64,000 nt of DNA from Chloroflexota bacterium (GTDB taxonomy: Bacteria; Chloroflexota; Dehalococcoidia; FW602-bin16). A model generated the notes under the pieces. The model was not told the DNA's origin. It saw only the letters and a list, made by a program, of their open reading frames with translations, and did no database searches. Numbering within the stretch: position 1 is the first letter of the stretch; each line of letters starts with the position of its first letter. The stretch covers positions 1-64,000 of the forward strand of contig SCTZ01000179.1 of NCBI GenBank assembly GCA_004297765.1, read 5' to 3'. Below, piece by piece: positions 8,102 to 16,829 of the stretch. Position numbers and translations under genes: made by a program.

Positions 8102-8764
8102 TTGCTTTGTGTATGGGGCAAGAAAGCAGCTCGGCGAGCCCATTCGTCCGTACGCGTCGGGCTGGGGCAGGACCCCAAAACGGCCGCCTATCTTCTCAGC
8201 TTGAAGCGCCAAGGGCTTACCTACGCGCAGGTCTTCGACCGTTACCAGCGCGACCATGCAGATTGGTTCCCCTGGTTGCCGGACGATCCCGAGTATGAGC
8301 AGAAGCGGGAGGAGGCGATCGACGCTATCAAGAAGCTGTGGGGAGACGACACGGATTCAACCACTAAACCCAAACCCAAGGACCAAGGGCCCAAGGGCCC
8401 GGGATCACCAGTCAGGTCAAGCCAACACCAACCCGAGACGCAGCAATTACTGCGCAAGCGTCTACCGCGAAACAAGCTACTACCTTTAGGCGAATATACT
8501 TTCCCCATCCTCGAGGCACTCTACGAACTCGGCGGGAGAGCACCATGCGCACAGGTCCTGGATATTGTGGGAGTAAAGCTCAAAGACAGGCTCACCGAAC
8601 TCGACCTAGCACTCAAGAAATCAGGCGAACCACGCTGGCGCAATCGAGCACAATTCCAACGCCTGAACCTAATTACAGAGGGGCTACTTCGCCAGGACTC
8701 TGACCATGGGGTCTGGGAACTCTCCGAGGCTGGTCTCAGTATGGTCGAGCAGAACCACCGCTGA
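8102..8764 (+). CDS. Mrr-N-like winged-helix protein, start uncertain
   Basis: The C-terminal half (from YTFPILEALYELGGRAP to LTE/LSEAG) matches the winged-helix Mrr_N domain found at the N-terminus of type IV restriction enzymes, including the RWRNRAQFQRLNL segment. No PD-(D/E)XK nuclease domain follows; the protein stops after the winged helix. The N-terminal part (GQDPKTAAYLLSLKRQGLTY) is unrecognised and is separated by a Lys/Pro/Gly-rich linker. No start has a good ribosome site: a TTG at 8102 is the first in-frame option. It may be a DNA-binding regulator or a remnant of a restriction gene. Part of it is duplicated near 7.2 kb. Confidence 0.55.
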   Translation: MLCVWGKKAARRAHSSVRVGLGQDPKTAAYLLSLKRQGLTYAQVFDRYQRDHADWFPWLPDDPEYEQKREEAIDAIKKLWGDDTDSTTKPKPKDQGPKGPGSPVRSSQHQPETQQLLRKRLPRNKLLPLGEYTFPILEALYELGGRAPCAQVLDIVGVKLKDRLTELDLALKKSGEPRWRNRAQFQRLNLITEGLLRQDSDHGVWELSEAGLSMVEQNHR

Positions 8765-8776
8765 CACAGATACCAT

Positions 8777-8819
8777 CGTGGGGATCACGCATCGCGGGGT
8801 AGCGGGCGCGATCCCCACG
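8777..8819 (+). terminator. Inverted repeat after the Mrr-N-like gene
   Basis: A perfect 10-base inverted repeat (CGTGGGGATC at 8777-8786 and its complement at 8810-8819) with a 23-base loop lies 13 bases after the stop. No T-tract follows, so it may only be an mRNA-stabilising hairpin. The rest of the interval up to 9090 shows no gene. Confidence 0.35.
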
Positions 8820-9090
8820 CTAGTCAACCCCACGGCCGATACCCACGGCCCCCAATGTTTCCCACTGGCTACACCAGGCGCCACTAGCGTATCCCGCCGG
8901 CGCCATTGCTTTTCTTTCCGCGCCACTGTCGTATGTCGCCAGCTCGATTGTGGCATGGTTGCATGCCTACGGCCATGGGCTCGCAATCACGAGCGCTGGG
9001 ATTCCGGAGATGTCGCCCGAGTATTTCTGTAGTAGTGTTGCTTCGACTCCTGCTCGGGGAGCCAATACAAATGTGGTGTAGTGCGCCTCA

Positions 9091-9435
9091 TTAACCTTGT
9101 GCGGCCTTTGCTAGCAATTCGCGGCAGGCCGCCTCCAGGGCTCCCAGCTTGTTTTGCACTACGTCCCACACAATAGATTGGCTAATACCGAAGTATTCAT
9201 GAATGAGAATGTTGCGAAGCCCTCTGATCTTGCGCCACTCGATCTGAGGGACATCTTGCGTGACTGCTTCAGGTAGATTCCCTGCCGCTTCCCCGATGAT
9301 TTCAAGGTTCCTCGCGACCGCATCCTGCGTTTTCCTGTCGTTCGAAAACGTCTCCAGATCGACACCTTGCACGTAAGATCGAATACGTTCGATGGCTTCC
9401 AGAATGTCGTCAAGATAAAGACGGAAATCACGCAT
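9091..9435 (-). CDS. hepT: HEPN-domain RNase toxin (HepT-like, DUF86)
   Basis: A 114-residue HEPN protein with RX4HXY as RNILIHEY (Arg74, His79, Tyr81). The GEAAGNLP helix and IEWRKIRGLRN are typical DUF86 blocks. It overlaps the upstream MNT gene by 8 bases. Here the order is mntA then hepT, as in the module at 4.6-5.3 kb, but the sequences are clearly different, so the two pairs were acquired separately or diverged long ago. Confidence 0.88.
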   Translation of the reverse strand: MRDFRLYLDDILEAIERIRSYVQGVDLETFSNDRKTQDAVARNLEIIGEAAGNLPEAVTQDVPQIEWRKIRGLRNILIHEYFGISQSIVWDVVQNKLGALEAACRELLAKAAQG

Positions 9436-9715
9436 AGGCTACCTCGCGGCTGATGATCGGCCTGAGGCGCGGCTTGACGGATTCGGTCAGGACGAGATCG
9501 ACCGGGCGTCCTAGGCGTTCTTCAAGGTAGAACTTTAAGTCCATGTAGCCATCGAAGGTAGGCTGGTCCATTTCCACGAGGATATCTACATCGCTTTGTT
9601 CCGTTGCCTCACCACGGACGTGCGAGCCAAACAAACCGATACGCCGTACGGCAAATCGGCTGGCGATTTCACCTTTTTGCGCCTTGAGGAATTCCATGAC
9701 CTCTTGGTTCTTCAT
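9428..9715 (-). CDS. mntA: MNT-domain nucleotidyltransferase antitoxin (MntA-like)
   Basis: A 95-residue minimal nucleotidyltransferase with GSHVRG (Gly30-Ser31) and SDVDILV (Asp42, Asp44), plus RPVDLV for the third acidic residue. It should AMPylate and silence the HEPN toxin encoded next. The ATG at 9715 is used because an AGAGAG element precedes it; the frame is open to a TTG at 9736. The sequence from 9716 to 9991 holds no recognisable gene. Confidence 0.85.
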   Translation of the reverse strand: MKNQEVMEFLKAQKGEIASRFAVRRIGLFGSHVRGEATEQSDVDILVEMDQPTFDGYMDLKFYLEERLGRPVDLVLTESVKPRLRPIISREVAYA

Positions 9716-9991
9716 AATGCGCAGACTCTCTTTCAACGATTGCTCGGTTGTGATGTAGAGGACCCTCTTACGATTCTACGCAGCGATCAGTAACATAGCT
9801 CTTCCACCCGGCCGCAAGGTTCCGCCTCGGCCGCCTCCTCACGTGACGTTCGGACGTGGTGGTCCTCGCGAGGCGTCCAACAATATACCTCTATAGCATG
9901 CTCGTTAGCCTCGAGTCAAGCATGATTGCGTACAGCATAATTGCGTCCACATAGCCAGATTGGTCATGGGCCGGTAGCGGGGAGGATAAGT

Positions 9992-11449
9992 CTACGGTAT
10001 GCCAACCTGCGCCAGCGCCTGGCGCGCCAGCTCTGTTGGGAAGTAGGGCAAAACGCCAACCAGGATGGTCACCGCCGCGGTCAGGGCGAGGACGAGGCCG
10101 AGGGGCCAGGTGACGCGCACGGGCAGGACCTGATGCATGGGCGGGCGCATGTACATCAGCGCAACGACCCGCAAGTAGTAGAAGACGCCGATGGCGCTGG
10201 TCAGCACACCGATCACGACCAGGTCGACGTAGCCGGACTGGACGGCCGCTCCGAAGACCAGCAGCTTGGCCATGAAGCCCGAGGTGGGTGGCACCCCAGC
10301 CAGCGACAGCATGAAAACGACCATGGCCGCGGCCAGCAACGGATTGCGCGTGGCCAGACCGGCGTAGTGTTCGAGCCGGGTCTCCTCCTCGCTATTTCGG
10401 CCGACGGCCACGACTACGGCGAAGGCCCCGAGATTCATGAAGATGTATGCCAGCAGATAGAACAGAAGGCTCCCCAGGGCCAGCCCGGAGCCTGGGATGA
10501 TACCCAGCAGCATGTAGCCAATGTTGGCGATGCTGGAGTAGGCCAGCATGCGCTTGATGTTGCTCTGCGTGACGGCGGCCGCGTTGCCCAGGACCATAGT
10601 CAGGATGGCGAGGGCCCACAGAATGGCCGCCCATTCCACCTGCAGGGCGGGCAGCGCCCCGAGCAAGATGCGCAGAAATGCTGCCAGGACGGCCGCCTTG
10701 GTGACCACCGACATGAACCCCGTGACCGGCGAGGGCGCCCCCTCGTAGACATCCGGCGTCCACATGTGAAAGGGCACCAGGGAGAGCTTGAAGCAGAGCC
10801 CTACCAGCAGAAGCCCCATCCCACCCACCAACATCCAGACGGCCGGATCTTGCACGCTCCGCACAGAAGCCGAGATCCCGGTGAGATTAGTATAGCCGGT
10901 CACTCCATAGATTAGAGCGCTGCCGTAGACCAGAAAAGCAAAGGAGAAGGCGCCCATCAAGAAATACTTCATGGCCGCCTCCAGCGATACGCTGCGCCCA
11001 CGCATATAACCGGTCAGGGCGTACAGCGAAAGCGAGAGCGTTTCCAGCCCCAGCAGAACGAGCAGCAGATCGTTGGCCGAAGCCAGCAGCACGGCGCCGG
11101 CGGCCGCAAAGAGCAGCAGAGCATAGTACTCACCGCCACCCTGACGTGGCGCGGCGTGGTCGATCGATATCACAACGGTCAGACCAGTCGCCACCAGCGC
11201 CAGGGCCGCGAAGAAGACGAAGAGGTTGTCCGTAATCAGCGTACCGCCAAAGGCAGAGCCGGACGTGTTCCACAAGGACAACGTGGCCGCCAGCGCACCC
11301 GCCAGGCCAATCAGGGCTATCACGGCCAGCAGACCGCCGCTCGGTCTGCGCAGCACCAACTCCAGCAGCAGAAGCACGGACGCGAAGACCACCAGCACCA
11401 CCAGAGGAGCCACGGCCGCGAGATCGACGGGAGGGGGGGTTATCTCCAT
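9992..11449 (-). CDS. nuoN: NADH-quinone oxidoreductase subunit N
   Basis: A 485-residue polytopic membrane protein, one of the three antiporter-like proton-pumping subunits of complex I. The conserved lysine-containing helices are visible in the AMKYFLMGAFSFAF region, the LCFKLSLVPFHMWTPDVYEG block and the NIKRMLAYSSIANIGY block, all diagnostic of NuoN. GGAGGT lies 5 bases before the ATG. It is the last gene of the nuo operon; I see no convincing terminator between its stop and 9716. Confidence 0.95.
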   Translation of the reverse strand: MEITPPPVDLAAVAPLVVLVVFASVLLLLELVLRRPSGGLLAVIALIGLAGALAATLSLWNTSGSAFGGTLITDNLFVFFAALALVATGLTVVISIDHAAPRQGGGEYYALLLFAAAGAVLLASANDLLLVLLGLETLSLSLYALTGYMRGRSVSLEAAMKYFLMGAFSFAFLVYGSALIYGVTGYTNLTGISASVRSVQDPAVWMLVGGMGLLLVGLCFKLSLVPFHMWTPDVYEGAPSPVTGFMSVVTKAAVLAAFLRILLGALPALQVEWAAILWALAILTMVLGNAAAVTQSNIKRMLAYSSIANIGYMLLGIIPGSGLALGSLLFYLLAYIFMNLGAFAVVVAVGRNSEEETRLEHYAGLATRNPLLAAAMVVFMLSLAGVPPTSGFMAKLLVFGAAVQSGYVDLVVIGVLTSAIGVFYYLRVVALMYMRPPMHQVLPVRVTWPLGLVLALTAAVTILVGVLPYFPTELARQALAQVGIP

Positions 11450-11494
11450 AGCGGACCTCCGGTGGCATCAGACGTCTGCCCCCCGCCGCCCCCC

Positions 11495-11660
11495 TGGCGG
11501 ACAGAGCCGTCCGCCACTACGGGAAGGCGACGGGAGCCGTCCGCCACTGCGGGAAGGCGACGGGAGCCATCCACTCCGGCGAGTAAGCTGAACAAGAAGC
11601 GGTCGTCACCCGCGCTCCCAGGTTAGGTTCCCCTTGGCGGACAGAGCTGTCCGCCACTAC
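11495..11660. repeat. REP-like palindromes in the nuoM 3' end
   Basis: Two copies of a 26-base imperfect palindrome (TGGCGGACAGAGCCGTCCGC then CACTAC) lie at 11495-11520 and 11635-11660. Two or three partial tandem copies of the half unit lie between 11516 and 11575. The same repeat recurs at 37546, 40326 and 40495. The copies here are read through as the last roughly 45 codons of nuoM. Confidence 0.85.
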
Positions 11661-13217
11661 GGGAAGGTCAATCGAGCCGTCCACGACGGCCGGAAAACCG
11701 GCGGAGGCACCGTCAGAGGGCTCAGGCGAGCTAGGCCGCGTGACGCCGCGGACGATAGCGTCGGCTGGGCCGGCCAAGGGCTGCAGGATGGTGGAGGGGA
11801 AGACGCCGATGAAAACCACCAGCGCGGCCAGCGGGGCCAGGGCCACGATCTCGGGCCAGCGCAGGTCGGCGCCAGACACCTCGGACCGTGGCTCGCCCCA
11901 CATGGCACGCCGGTAGGCGTTGAGAAGGTAGACCGCAGCCAGGATGATGCCCAACGCGGCCAGGATGCCCAGCGTGACATTGCTGCCGAAGGCGCCCAGC
12001 AGGATCAGAAACTCGCCGACGAAGCTATTCAGTCCGGGCAGACCGACAGAGGAAAAGAGCACCAGCAGAAAGAAGCCGGCAAGGATGGGCCAGCGCGCCG
12101 ACAGCCCGCCCAGCCTGTTGAGCTCCAGCGTTCGGGTCCGGCGCCGGATCAGCGCCGCTATCGCGAAGAGCGCTCCGACCGTCACGCCGTGGTTGATCAG
12201 TTGGATGCTGGCCCCCTGGATGCCCTGCATGTTCAGCGCGAAGATGCCCAGCATCACGAAGCCCATGTGCGACATGCTAGAGAAGGCTAGCAGTCGTACC
12301 AGATCCCGCTGGGCCAGGGCCAGCATGGCGCCGTACAGGATGCTGACGACGGCCAGGATGGAGATCAGCGGCGCTGCGCCACGGGCCGCGTCGGGGAAGA
12401 GCGGGATGGCGATGCGCAGAAAGCCGTAGGCCCCGACCTTCACCAGCATGGTCGCCAGGACCAGCGCACCTAGCGGGGACTGGCTATAGAGGTCGACCAG
12501 CCAGTTGTGGAGCGGGAACAGCGGCACCTTGATGGCGAAGGCCAGTGCGAAGGCGAAGAAAAGCCAGCCCTGCGTGCCCGGTGGTAGCGGCGTGGCGGCC
12601 AGCGCCTGAATGTCGAAGCTGCCCGCTCCCGTCGGGGTCGGCTGCGCGAAGCGCACGACCAGGATGCCCGCCAGCATGATCAGACTTCCGGCCGAGGTGT
12701 AGAGGAAGAATTTTAGTGCCGCGTAGACCCGGCGCGGTCCGCCCAGCACGCCGGTGAGCAGGTACATGGGAACCAGCATGGCCTCCCAGAAGACGAAGAA
12801 GAGCACCAGATCCAGGGCCGCGAAGGCGCCGATCACCCCGGCCTCCAGCAGCAAGACAAGACCGGCATAGGCCGGCCGCCGTCCAGCCGCGTCATCCCAC
12901 GAGAGCAGCAGAGCGACCACGGCCAGTAGCGCGGTTAGGGCCACCAGGAAGACGCTGATCCCATCCACGCCCACATGGTAAGCTAGCCCAAAGGCAGGCA
13001 GCCAACCTACAAGCTCCTCGAGCTGCATCCCGTCTTTCGACCAATCGAACAAGACCAGCAACAGCACGGCTGGGATCAGCTCGACCAGGGCCACGCCCAA
13101 CGCCCAGTAGCGCGCCCTCTCCGGATGCGACTTTCCCACGGCGGCAACCAGGATGGCGCCCAGCACCGGCCAGAAGATCAGGATCGACAGGAGGGGAGGA
13201 AAAGAAGAGGTCGTCAT
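11517..13217 (-). CDS. nuoM: NADH-quinone oxidoreductase subunit M
   Basis: A 566-residue antiporter-like subunit of complex I. Diagnostic blocks are FWEAMLVPMYLL (conserved Glu), KFFLYTSAGSL, FAIKVPLFPLHNWLVDLYSQ and LLAFSSMSHMGFVMLG. AGGAAGG precedes the ATG, which is 2 bases from the nuoL stop. Family members normally end shortly after the last helix (here about residue 500). Residues from about 520 onward are translated palindromic repeat (VADSSVRQG and further), so the native C-terminus has been extended by repeat insertion. This tail is probably neutral, but it is unusual. Confidence 0.95.
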   Translation of the reverse strand: MTTSSFPPLLSILIFWPVLGAILVAAVGKSHPERARYWALGVALVELIPAVLLLVLFDWSKDGMQLEELVGWLPAFGLAYHVGVDGISVFLVALTALLAVVALLLSWDDAAGRRPAYAGLVLLLEAGVIGAFAALDLVLFFVFWEAMLVPMYLLTGVLGGPRRVYAALKFFLYTSAGSLIMLAGILVVRFAQPTPTGAGSFDIQALAATPLPPGTQGWLFFAFALAFAIKVPLFPLHNWLVDLYSQSPLGALVLATMLVKVGAYGFLRIAIPLFPDAARGAAPLISILAVVSILYGAMLALAQRDLVRLLAFSSMSHMGFVMLGIFALNMQGIQGASIQLINHGVTVGALFAIAALIRRRTRTLELNRLGGLSARWPILAGFFLLVLFSSVGLPGLNSFVGEFLILLGAFGSNVTLGILAALGIILAAVYLLNAYRRAMWGEPRSEVSGADLRWPEIVALAPLAALVVFIGVFPSTILQPLAGPADAIVRGVTRPSSPEPSDGASAGFPAVVDGSIDLPVVADSSVRQGEPNLGARVTTASCSAYSPEWMAPVAFPQWRTAPVAFP

Positions 13218-13218
13218 G

Positions 13219-15129
13219 CTACAACCTTCCTCCCAGCAAAAAGGCCAGGATCAGCACGGCCCCCAGCAAGATGGCCATCATGTAGCCCCGCACGCGTCCG
13301 GTCTCCAGCCGGCTGAATGCGTCGCTCAGATCCAGCACCATGCGCCCGACGTCCGCGACGGCCTCGTCGATCACACGCTGGTCCAGCCCGAACGCCAGCA
13401 AGCGCGCCAGAGCATGAAGCGGCTTGACCACCAGTACGCCATACGCTCTGTCCAGGTAGAAGCCCTGCAATACCAGGTTGTAGAGCGGGCGCAACTGCCG
13501 GGTGAGAACGGCGGGCAACCCTGGACGCAAGAGGTAGAATCCGGCCGCGATCAGCAGTCCCAGTATGGCCAGTGCTGTGCTGGCCAGTGCGACCAGCCAG
13601 TAATCCTGACCGAAGCTGACCTCGCTCACAGCGCCCGGGGCATAGCGAGAGAAGACGGGCGCGAGGAAACCCGTCAACGACCCGGCGGAGCCGGCAAACT
13701 GCAGGTAGCCGCCCAGCGCCGCCAGGAACACGAGAAGGAGAACGGGCACGCCCATGTCCCGGCCGGGCTTGTGCAGCACGCGGGAGGGCGCCACCCCCTC
13801 GCTGGCCGGTGAGGCAGAGAAAGCCAGAAAGACGACTCGGAAGGCATAGAAGGCCGTGAAGGCCACCGCCACAAGCGCGATTTCGCCGAGCACCACCGCG
13901 CCGGGCGAGCCGAGAAGGGCCAGCGAAAGGATTTCGTCCTTGCTAAAAAACCCCGAAAACCCAGGAAGTCCAGCGAGGGCCAGGGAGCCAATCAAAAATC
14001 CCCAGAAGGCCAGCGGCAACTTCTTACGCAGACTCCCCATTTTGAAAAGATTCTCCTCGCCGTCCAGAGCGTGGATCATCATGCCCGCGGATAGAAAGAG
14101 CAGCGCCTTGAAGAAGGCGTGCGTCATCAGATGGAAGATAGCCGCCGTGTAGCCACCCAAGCCCAGGGCCAGGAACATGTAGCCGAGCTGGCTGATCGTC
14201 GAGTAGGCCAGGACGCGCTTGATGTTCGGCTGCACCAGACCGATGATAGCGGCCATCAGCGCCGTGAAGGCCCCGATGACGGCGATCAGTCCCATTGTGA
14301 ACGGCACGGCCTGAAACAGGGGATAGGCCCGCGCGATGAGATAGACCCCGGCCGTCACCATGGTGGCCGCATGGATCAGGGCCGAGACCGGCGTGGGACC
14401 GGCCATGGCATCCGGCAGCCAGACGTGTAATGGGAACTGCGCGGACTTGGCCACGGCCCCCACCAGCAACAGCAGCGTGATGGCCGTCAGCATGGTCGGG
14501 TCGATGGACCTGCCCTGCGCCAGCGCACCGAAGACCGTCTGGTAGTCCAGGGCCCCGACCTGCAGGAAGAGCAGGAAGATGCCCAGCATCAGGCCGACGT
14601 CGCCGATGCTGTTGACCACGAAGGCCTTGACACCGGCCCTGGCCGCGTCCTCCCGGCGGAACCAGAAGGCGATCAGCGCGTAGGAGGTGAAGCCCACGCC
14701 ACCCCAGCCCACCAGCAGCAGCACGAAGTTGTCCGCCAGCACTAGCAGCAGCATGGACAGGACGAACAGGTTCATGTAGGCAAAGAAGCGCCGATAACCC
14801 GGGTCGCCCTCCATGTAGCCCAGCGAGTAGACGTGAATGAGGAAGCCAACTCCCGTGACGATCAGCACCATCACAACCGACAGTGGATCGACCAGCAGAG
14901 ACACACCGGTGGACAGGCTCCCCGAGACGATCCAACTGTACAGCGTGCTCACGTAGTCCCGCTCGTCCTCCGGCACCCCCAGCAGCCCCACGAACATCAC
15001 TACCCCCGCCACAAAGGCCAGCCCGACCGCCGCGCACGCGAAATAGCCCACCACCCTGCGCGGCACCAGCTCGCCCAAGAACACGGCAAACAGAAACCCT
15101 AGCAGCGGCAGCAGAACCACCCAGATCAT
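13219..15129 (-). CDS. nuoL: NADH-quinone oxidoreductase subunit L
   Basis: A 636-residue subunit, the distal antiporter-like proton pump of complex I. It carries the typical NuoL segments GVGFLIHVYSLGYM, FTSYALIAFWFRRE, QFPLHVWLPDAMAGPTPVSA and KRVLAYSTISQLGYMFLALG, followed by the long C-terminal lateral-helix region. GAGGGA lies just before the ATG. The length is normal. Between it and nuoK are 82 bases that contain a copy of the CCGCATTCCGCATT repeat. Confidence 0.96.
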   Translation of the reverse strand: MIWVVLLPLLGFLFAVFLGELVPRRVVGYFACAAVGLAFVAGVVMFVGLLGVPEDERDYVSTLYSWIVSGSLSTGVSLLVDPLSVVMVLIVTGVGFLIHVYSLGYMEGDPGYRRFFAYMNLFVLSMLLLVLADNFVLLLVGWGGVGFTSYALIAFWFRREDAARAGVKAFVVNSIGDVGLMLGIFLLFLQVGALDYQTVFGALAQGRSIDPTMLTAITLLLLVGAVAKSAQFPLHVWLPDAMAGPTPVSALIHAATMVTAGVYLIARAYPLFQAVPFTMGLIAVIGAFTALMAAIIGLVQPNIKRVLAYSTISQLGYMFLALGLGGYTAAIFHLMTHAFFKALLFLSAGMMIHALDGEENLFKMGSLRKKLPLAFWGFLIGSLALAGLPGFSGFFSKDEILSLALLGSPGAVVLGEIALVAVAFTAFYAFRVVFLAFSASPASEGVAPSRVLHKPGRDMGVPVLLLVFLAALGGYLQFAGSAGSLTGFLAPVFSRYAPGAVSEVSFGQDYWLVALASTALAILGLLIAAGFYLLRPGLPAVLTRQLRPLYNLVLQGFYLDRAYGVLVVKPLHALARLLAFGLDQRVIDEAVADVGRMVLDLSDAFSRLETGRVRGYMMAILLGAVLILAFLLGGRL

Positions 15130-15167
15130 TTCATCCCTCGGTCGCGGGTCGATTCAGCCCAAAGCTT

Positions 15168-15209
15168 CCGTTCCGTATTCCCAATTCCGCATTCCGCATT
15201 CGCCATTTG
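15168..15209. repeat. CCGCATTCCGCATT-type repeat, copy 1
   Basis: A short simple repeat built on the unit ATTCCGC lies in the nuoK-nuoL gap. Related copies occur inside nuoG (18681-18720) and at the end of narJ (37656-37690). Confidence 0.75.
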
Positions 15210-15211
15210 GC

Positions 15212-15514
15212 TCAGCCTTTCAGACTGCTTACCTCATCCACGTCCACCGTGGTCAGCCGGGTGAAGATCGTGTAGATGATGGCCAGGCCCACGACCACCT
15301 CGGCGGCGGCTATGGTGAGAACGAACAGGGCGAAGACCTGTCCCGTCAGCACGCCCCAGACCCGTGAGAAGGTCACGAAGCTGAGGTTGGCGGCGTTCAG
15401 CATCAATTCGACCGACATGAAGATGACCAGGGGATTGCGCCGCACCATCACCCCAGCCACGCCCGTGCTAAAGAGCACGGCGCTCAGGATCAGGTAGTAG
15501 GGCATCGGGACCAC
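15212..15514 (-). CDS. nuoK: NADH-quinone oxidoreductase subunit K
   Basis: A 100-residue, three-helix membrane subunit of complex I. The conserved glutamates lie in [13 protein letters not shown] and in [13 protein letters not shown], both needed for the proton path in this family. The GTG at 15514 directly follows the nuoJ stop and has GGAGG 6 bases upstream; a second in-frame ATG three codons later is less well placed. The length matches the family. Confidence 0.95.
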   Translation of the reverse strand: MVPMPYYLILSAVLFSTGVAGVMVRRNPLVIFMSVELMLNAANLSFVTFSRVWGVLTGQVFALFVLTIAAAEVVVGLAIIYTIFTRLTTVDVDEVSSLKG

Positions 15515-16027
15515 TCAGCGCCTCCTTCCGGCCAGAACCATGGCTCCCACGATGGCGACCAGAAGCAGAACGGACGCCACCTCGAAGGGGAAGAGATAAT
15601 CGGTGAAAAGCAGTTGCCCGATCGCCTCCGGGCTTCCGGCAACCTCGTTGGACGACGCCGGAAGCTCCGGCAGCCCGCCGTTGGCGAATAGGAGCACGGC
15701 CGCCATCACCTCTACGAGGAGAGCTATGGACAGTCCCAGGGCGAAGCCGGCGCGTCGCATGAAGCTCCGCGAGGCTGGGCTGGGCACGATCGGGAGCAGA
15801 ATGATCGCGAACAAGAACAAGACCATCACGGCCCCGGCGTAGATGAGGGCCTGGACGGCGGCCAGGAACTGCGCGTTCAGCGTCACGAATAGAACCGCCA
15901 CGGAGAGCAGGTTCAGCGCCAACAGCACGGCGCTGTGCACCACTCTGCGTGCCGCAACCACCCCGATGCCCGCCAACACGGCGATGATCGCCACCACCAC
16001 GAAGAAGACAGTCTCTCCTCCCATCAC
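15515..16027 (-). CDS. nuoJ: NADH-quinone oxidoreductase subunit J
   Basis: A 170-residue, five-helix membrane subunit of complex I. It has the typical HSAVLLALNLLSVAVLFV and FLAAVQALIYAGAVMVLFLF segments, the latter holding the pi-bulge helix. It starts in an ATGA overlap with nuoI and ends directly before the nuoK GTG, so J and K are translated as a coupled pair. Confidence 0.95.
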   Translation of the reverse strand: MMGGETVFFVVVAIIAVLAGIGVVAARRVVHSAVLLALNLLSVAVLFVTLNAQFLAAVQALIYAGAVMVLFLFAIILLPIVPSPASRSFMRRAGFALGLSIALLVEVMAAVLLFANGGLPELPASSNEVAGSPEAIGQLLFTDYLFPFEVASVLLLVAIVGAMVLAGRRR

Positions 16028-16626
16028 GGCACGTCCAGAGAAGGCGTTGTTGAACGCTGCGGCGTCCCCGGCACTCCGGGCGGCGAAGGCTCGAGCAGCA
16101 TATCTTTAGTATAGATCATGCCGGCCCGATCGTAGGTCGAGTAGTCATACTCGTGCTGCAGCACAATGGCCTCCGTGGGACAAGCCTCCGCGCAATAGCC
16201 GCAGTAGATGCAGCGAATCATGTTGATCTCGTAGACCTTCCCGTAACGCTCGCCGGGCGAGTAACGCTCCTCGTCCGTGTTCTCCGCCCCCTCCACATAA
16301 ATGGCCCAGGCCGGGCACACCCCCGCGCACAGCTCGCACCCGATGCAGCGCTCCAGCCCATCCTCATAGCGTCGCAAGACATGCCGCCCTCGAAACCGCG
16401 GCGCCACAGGCCGCTTCTGCTCCGGATACTGCACCGTCACCGGCGCCCGAAACAGATGCTTCAGCGTGGTAGCCAGGCCCCGAGCCATAGCCAAAACGCT
16501 GCCCGGTAGGCCAGGCGTGGACTCCAGCTCCCAGGCGCGCGCATCCTGCCCGGGAGCGCGGGCGTCCCGCCCGCGCGAATCTTGGCCGTGGTCAGGAGAA
16601 CCCCCAGCGGAATGCGACACACTCAT
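16024..16626 (-). CDS. nuoI: NADH-quinone oxidoreductase subunit I (two 4Fe-4S ferredoxin)
   Basis: The peripheral subunit carrying clusters N6a and N6b, with CIGCELCAGVCP and CIYCGYCAEACP. The native core begins near GLATTLKHLFRAPVTVQYPE. Three starts are possible: a far-upstream one at 16773, ATG 16626 with GAGAGGGG just upstream, and ATG 16488 directly before the core. I use 16626 (200 residues). Its first roughly 45 residues then include a translated palindromic repeat (GRDARAPG), so the N-terminus is unusual. It overlaps nuoJ by ATGA. Confidence 0.92.
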   Translation of the reverse strand: MSVSHSAGGSPDHGQDSRGRDARAPGQDARAWELESTPGLPGSVLAMARGLATTLKHLFRAPVTVQYPEQKRPVAPRFRGRHVLRRYEDGLERCIGCELCAGVCPAWAIYVEGAENTDEERYSPGERYGKVYEINMIRCIYCGYCAEACPTEAIVLQHEYDYSTYDRAGMIYTKDMLLEPSPPGVPGTPQRSTTPSLDVP

Positions 16627-16698
16627 CCGCCACCCCTCTCTGGGCGTGAGGTCGTCTCCAGAACGATGCCCGTTGAGTTTGGCGCAGGAGGCGTGTTT

Positions 16699-16733
16699 CC
16701 TGGGAGCGCGGGCGTCTCGCCCGCGCTCCCAGG
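16699..16733. repeat. GC-rich perfect palindrome (GGGAGCGCGGGCG family)
   Basis: Two 16-base arms (CCTGGGAGCGCGGGCG and its complement) with a 3-base loop. It lies between nuoH and nuoI, with a partial copy at about 16548-16575 inside nuoI. Variants occur at 24380-24414, 50598-50666 and 61749-61811. It could form a strong hairpin in the operon mRNA. Confidence 0.85.
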
Positions 16734-16829
16734 CGCATCGGCCGCTTTTCGATGCTCCCAAGGGACTCGGCAATCTTGGGTCTCTTGTGTGTCTTTAACC
16801 ACGTTTCGCTCCCCGGAATCATTCCCGGT

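Noticed and set aside
9941-10915. A long plus-strand frame over the nuoN region
   Set aside because: It is the antisense of nuoN, with His/Gln/Gly-rich low-complexity translation and no ribosome site.
11516-11575. Tandem 30-base units in the nuoM tail as a minisatellite
   Set aside because: They are partial copies of the REP-like palindrome seen elsewhere, so I list them as that family.
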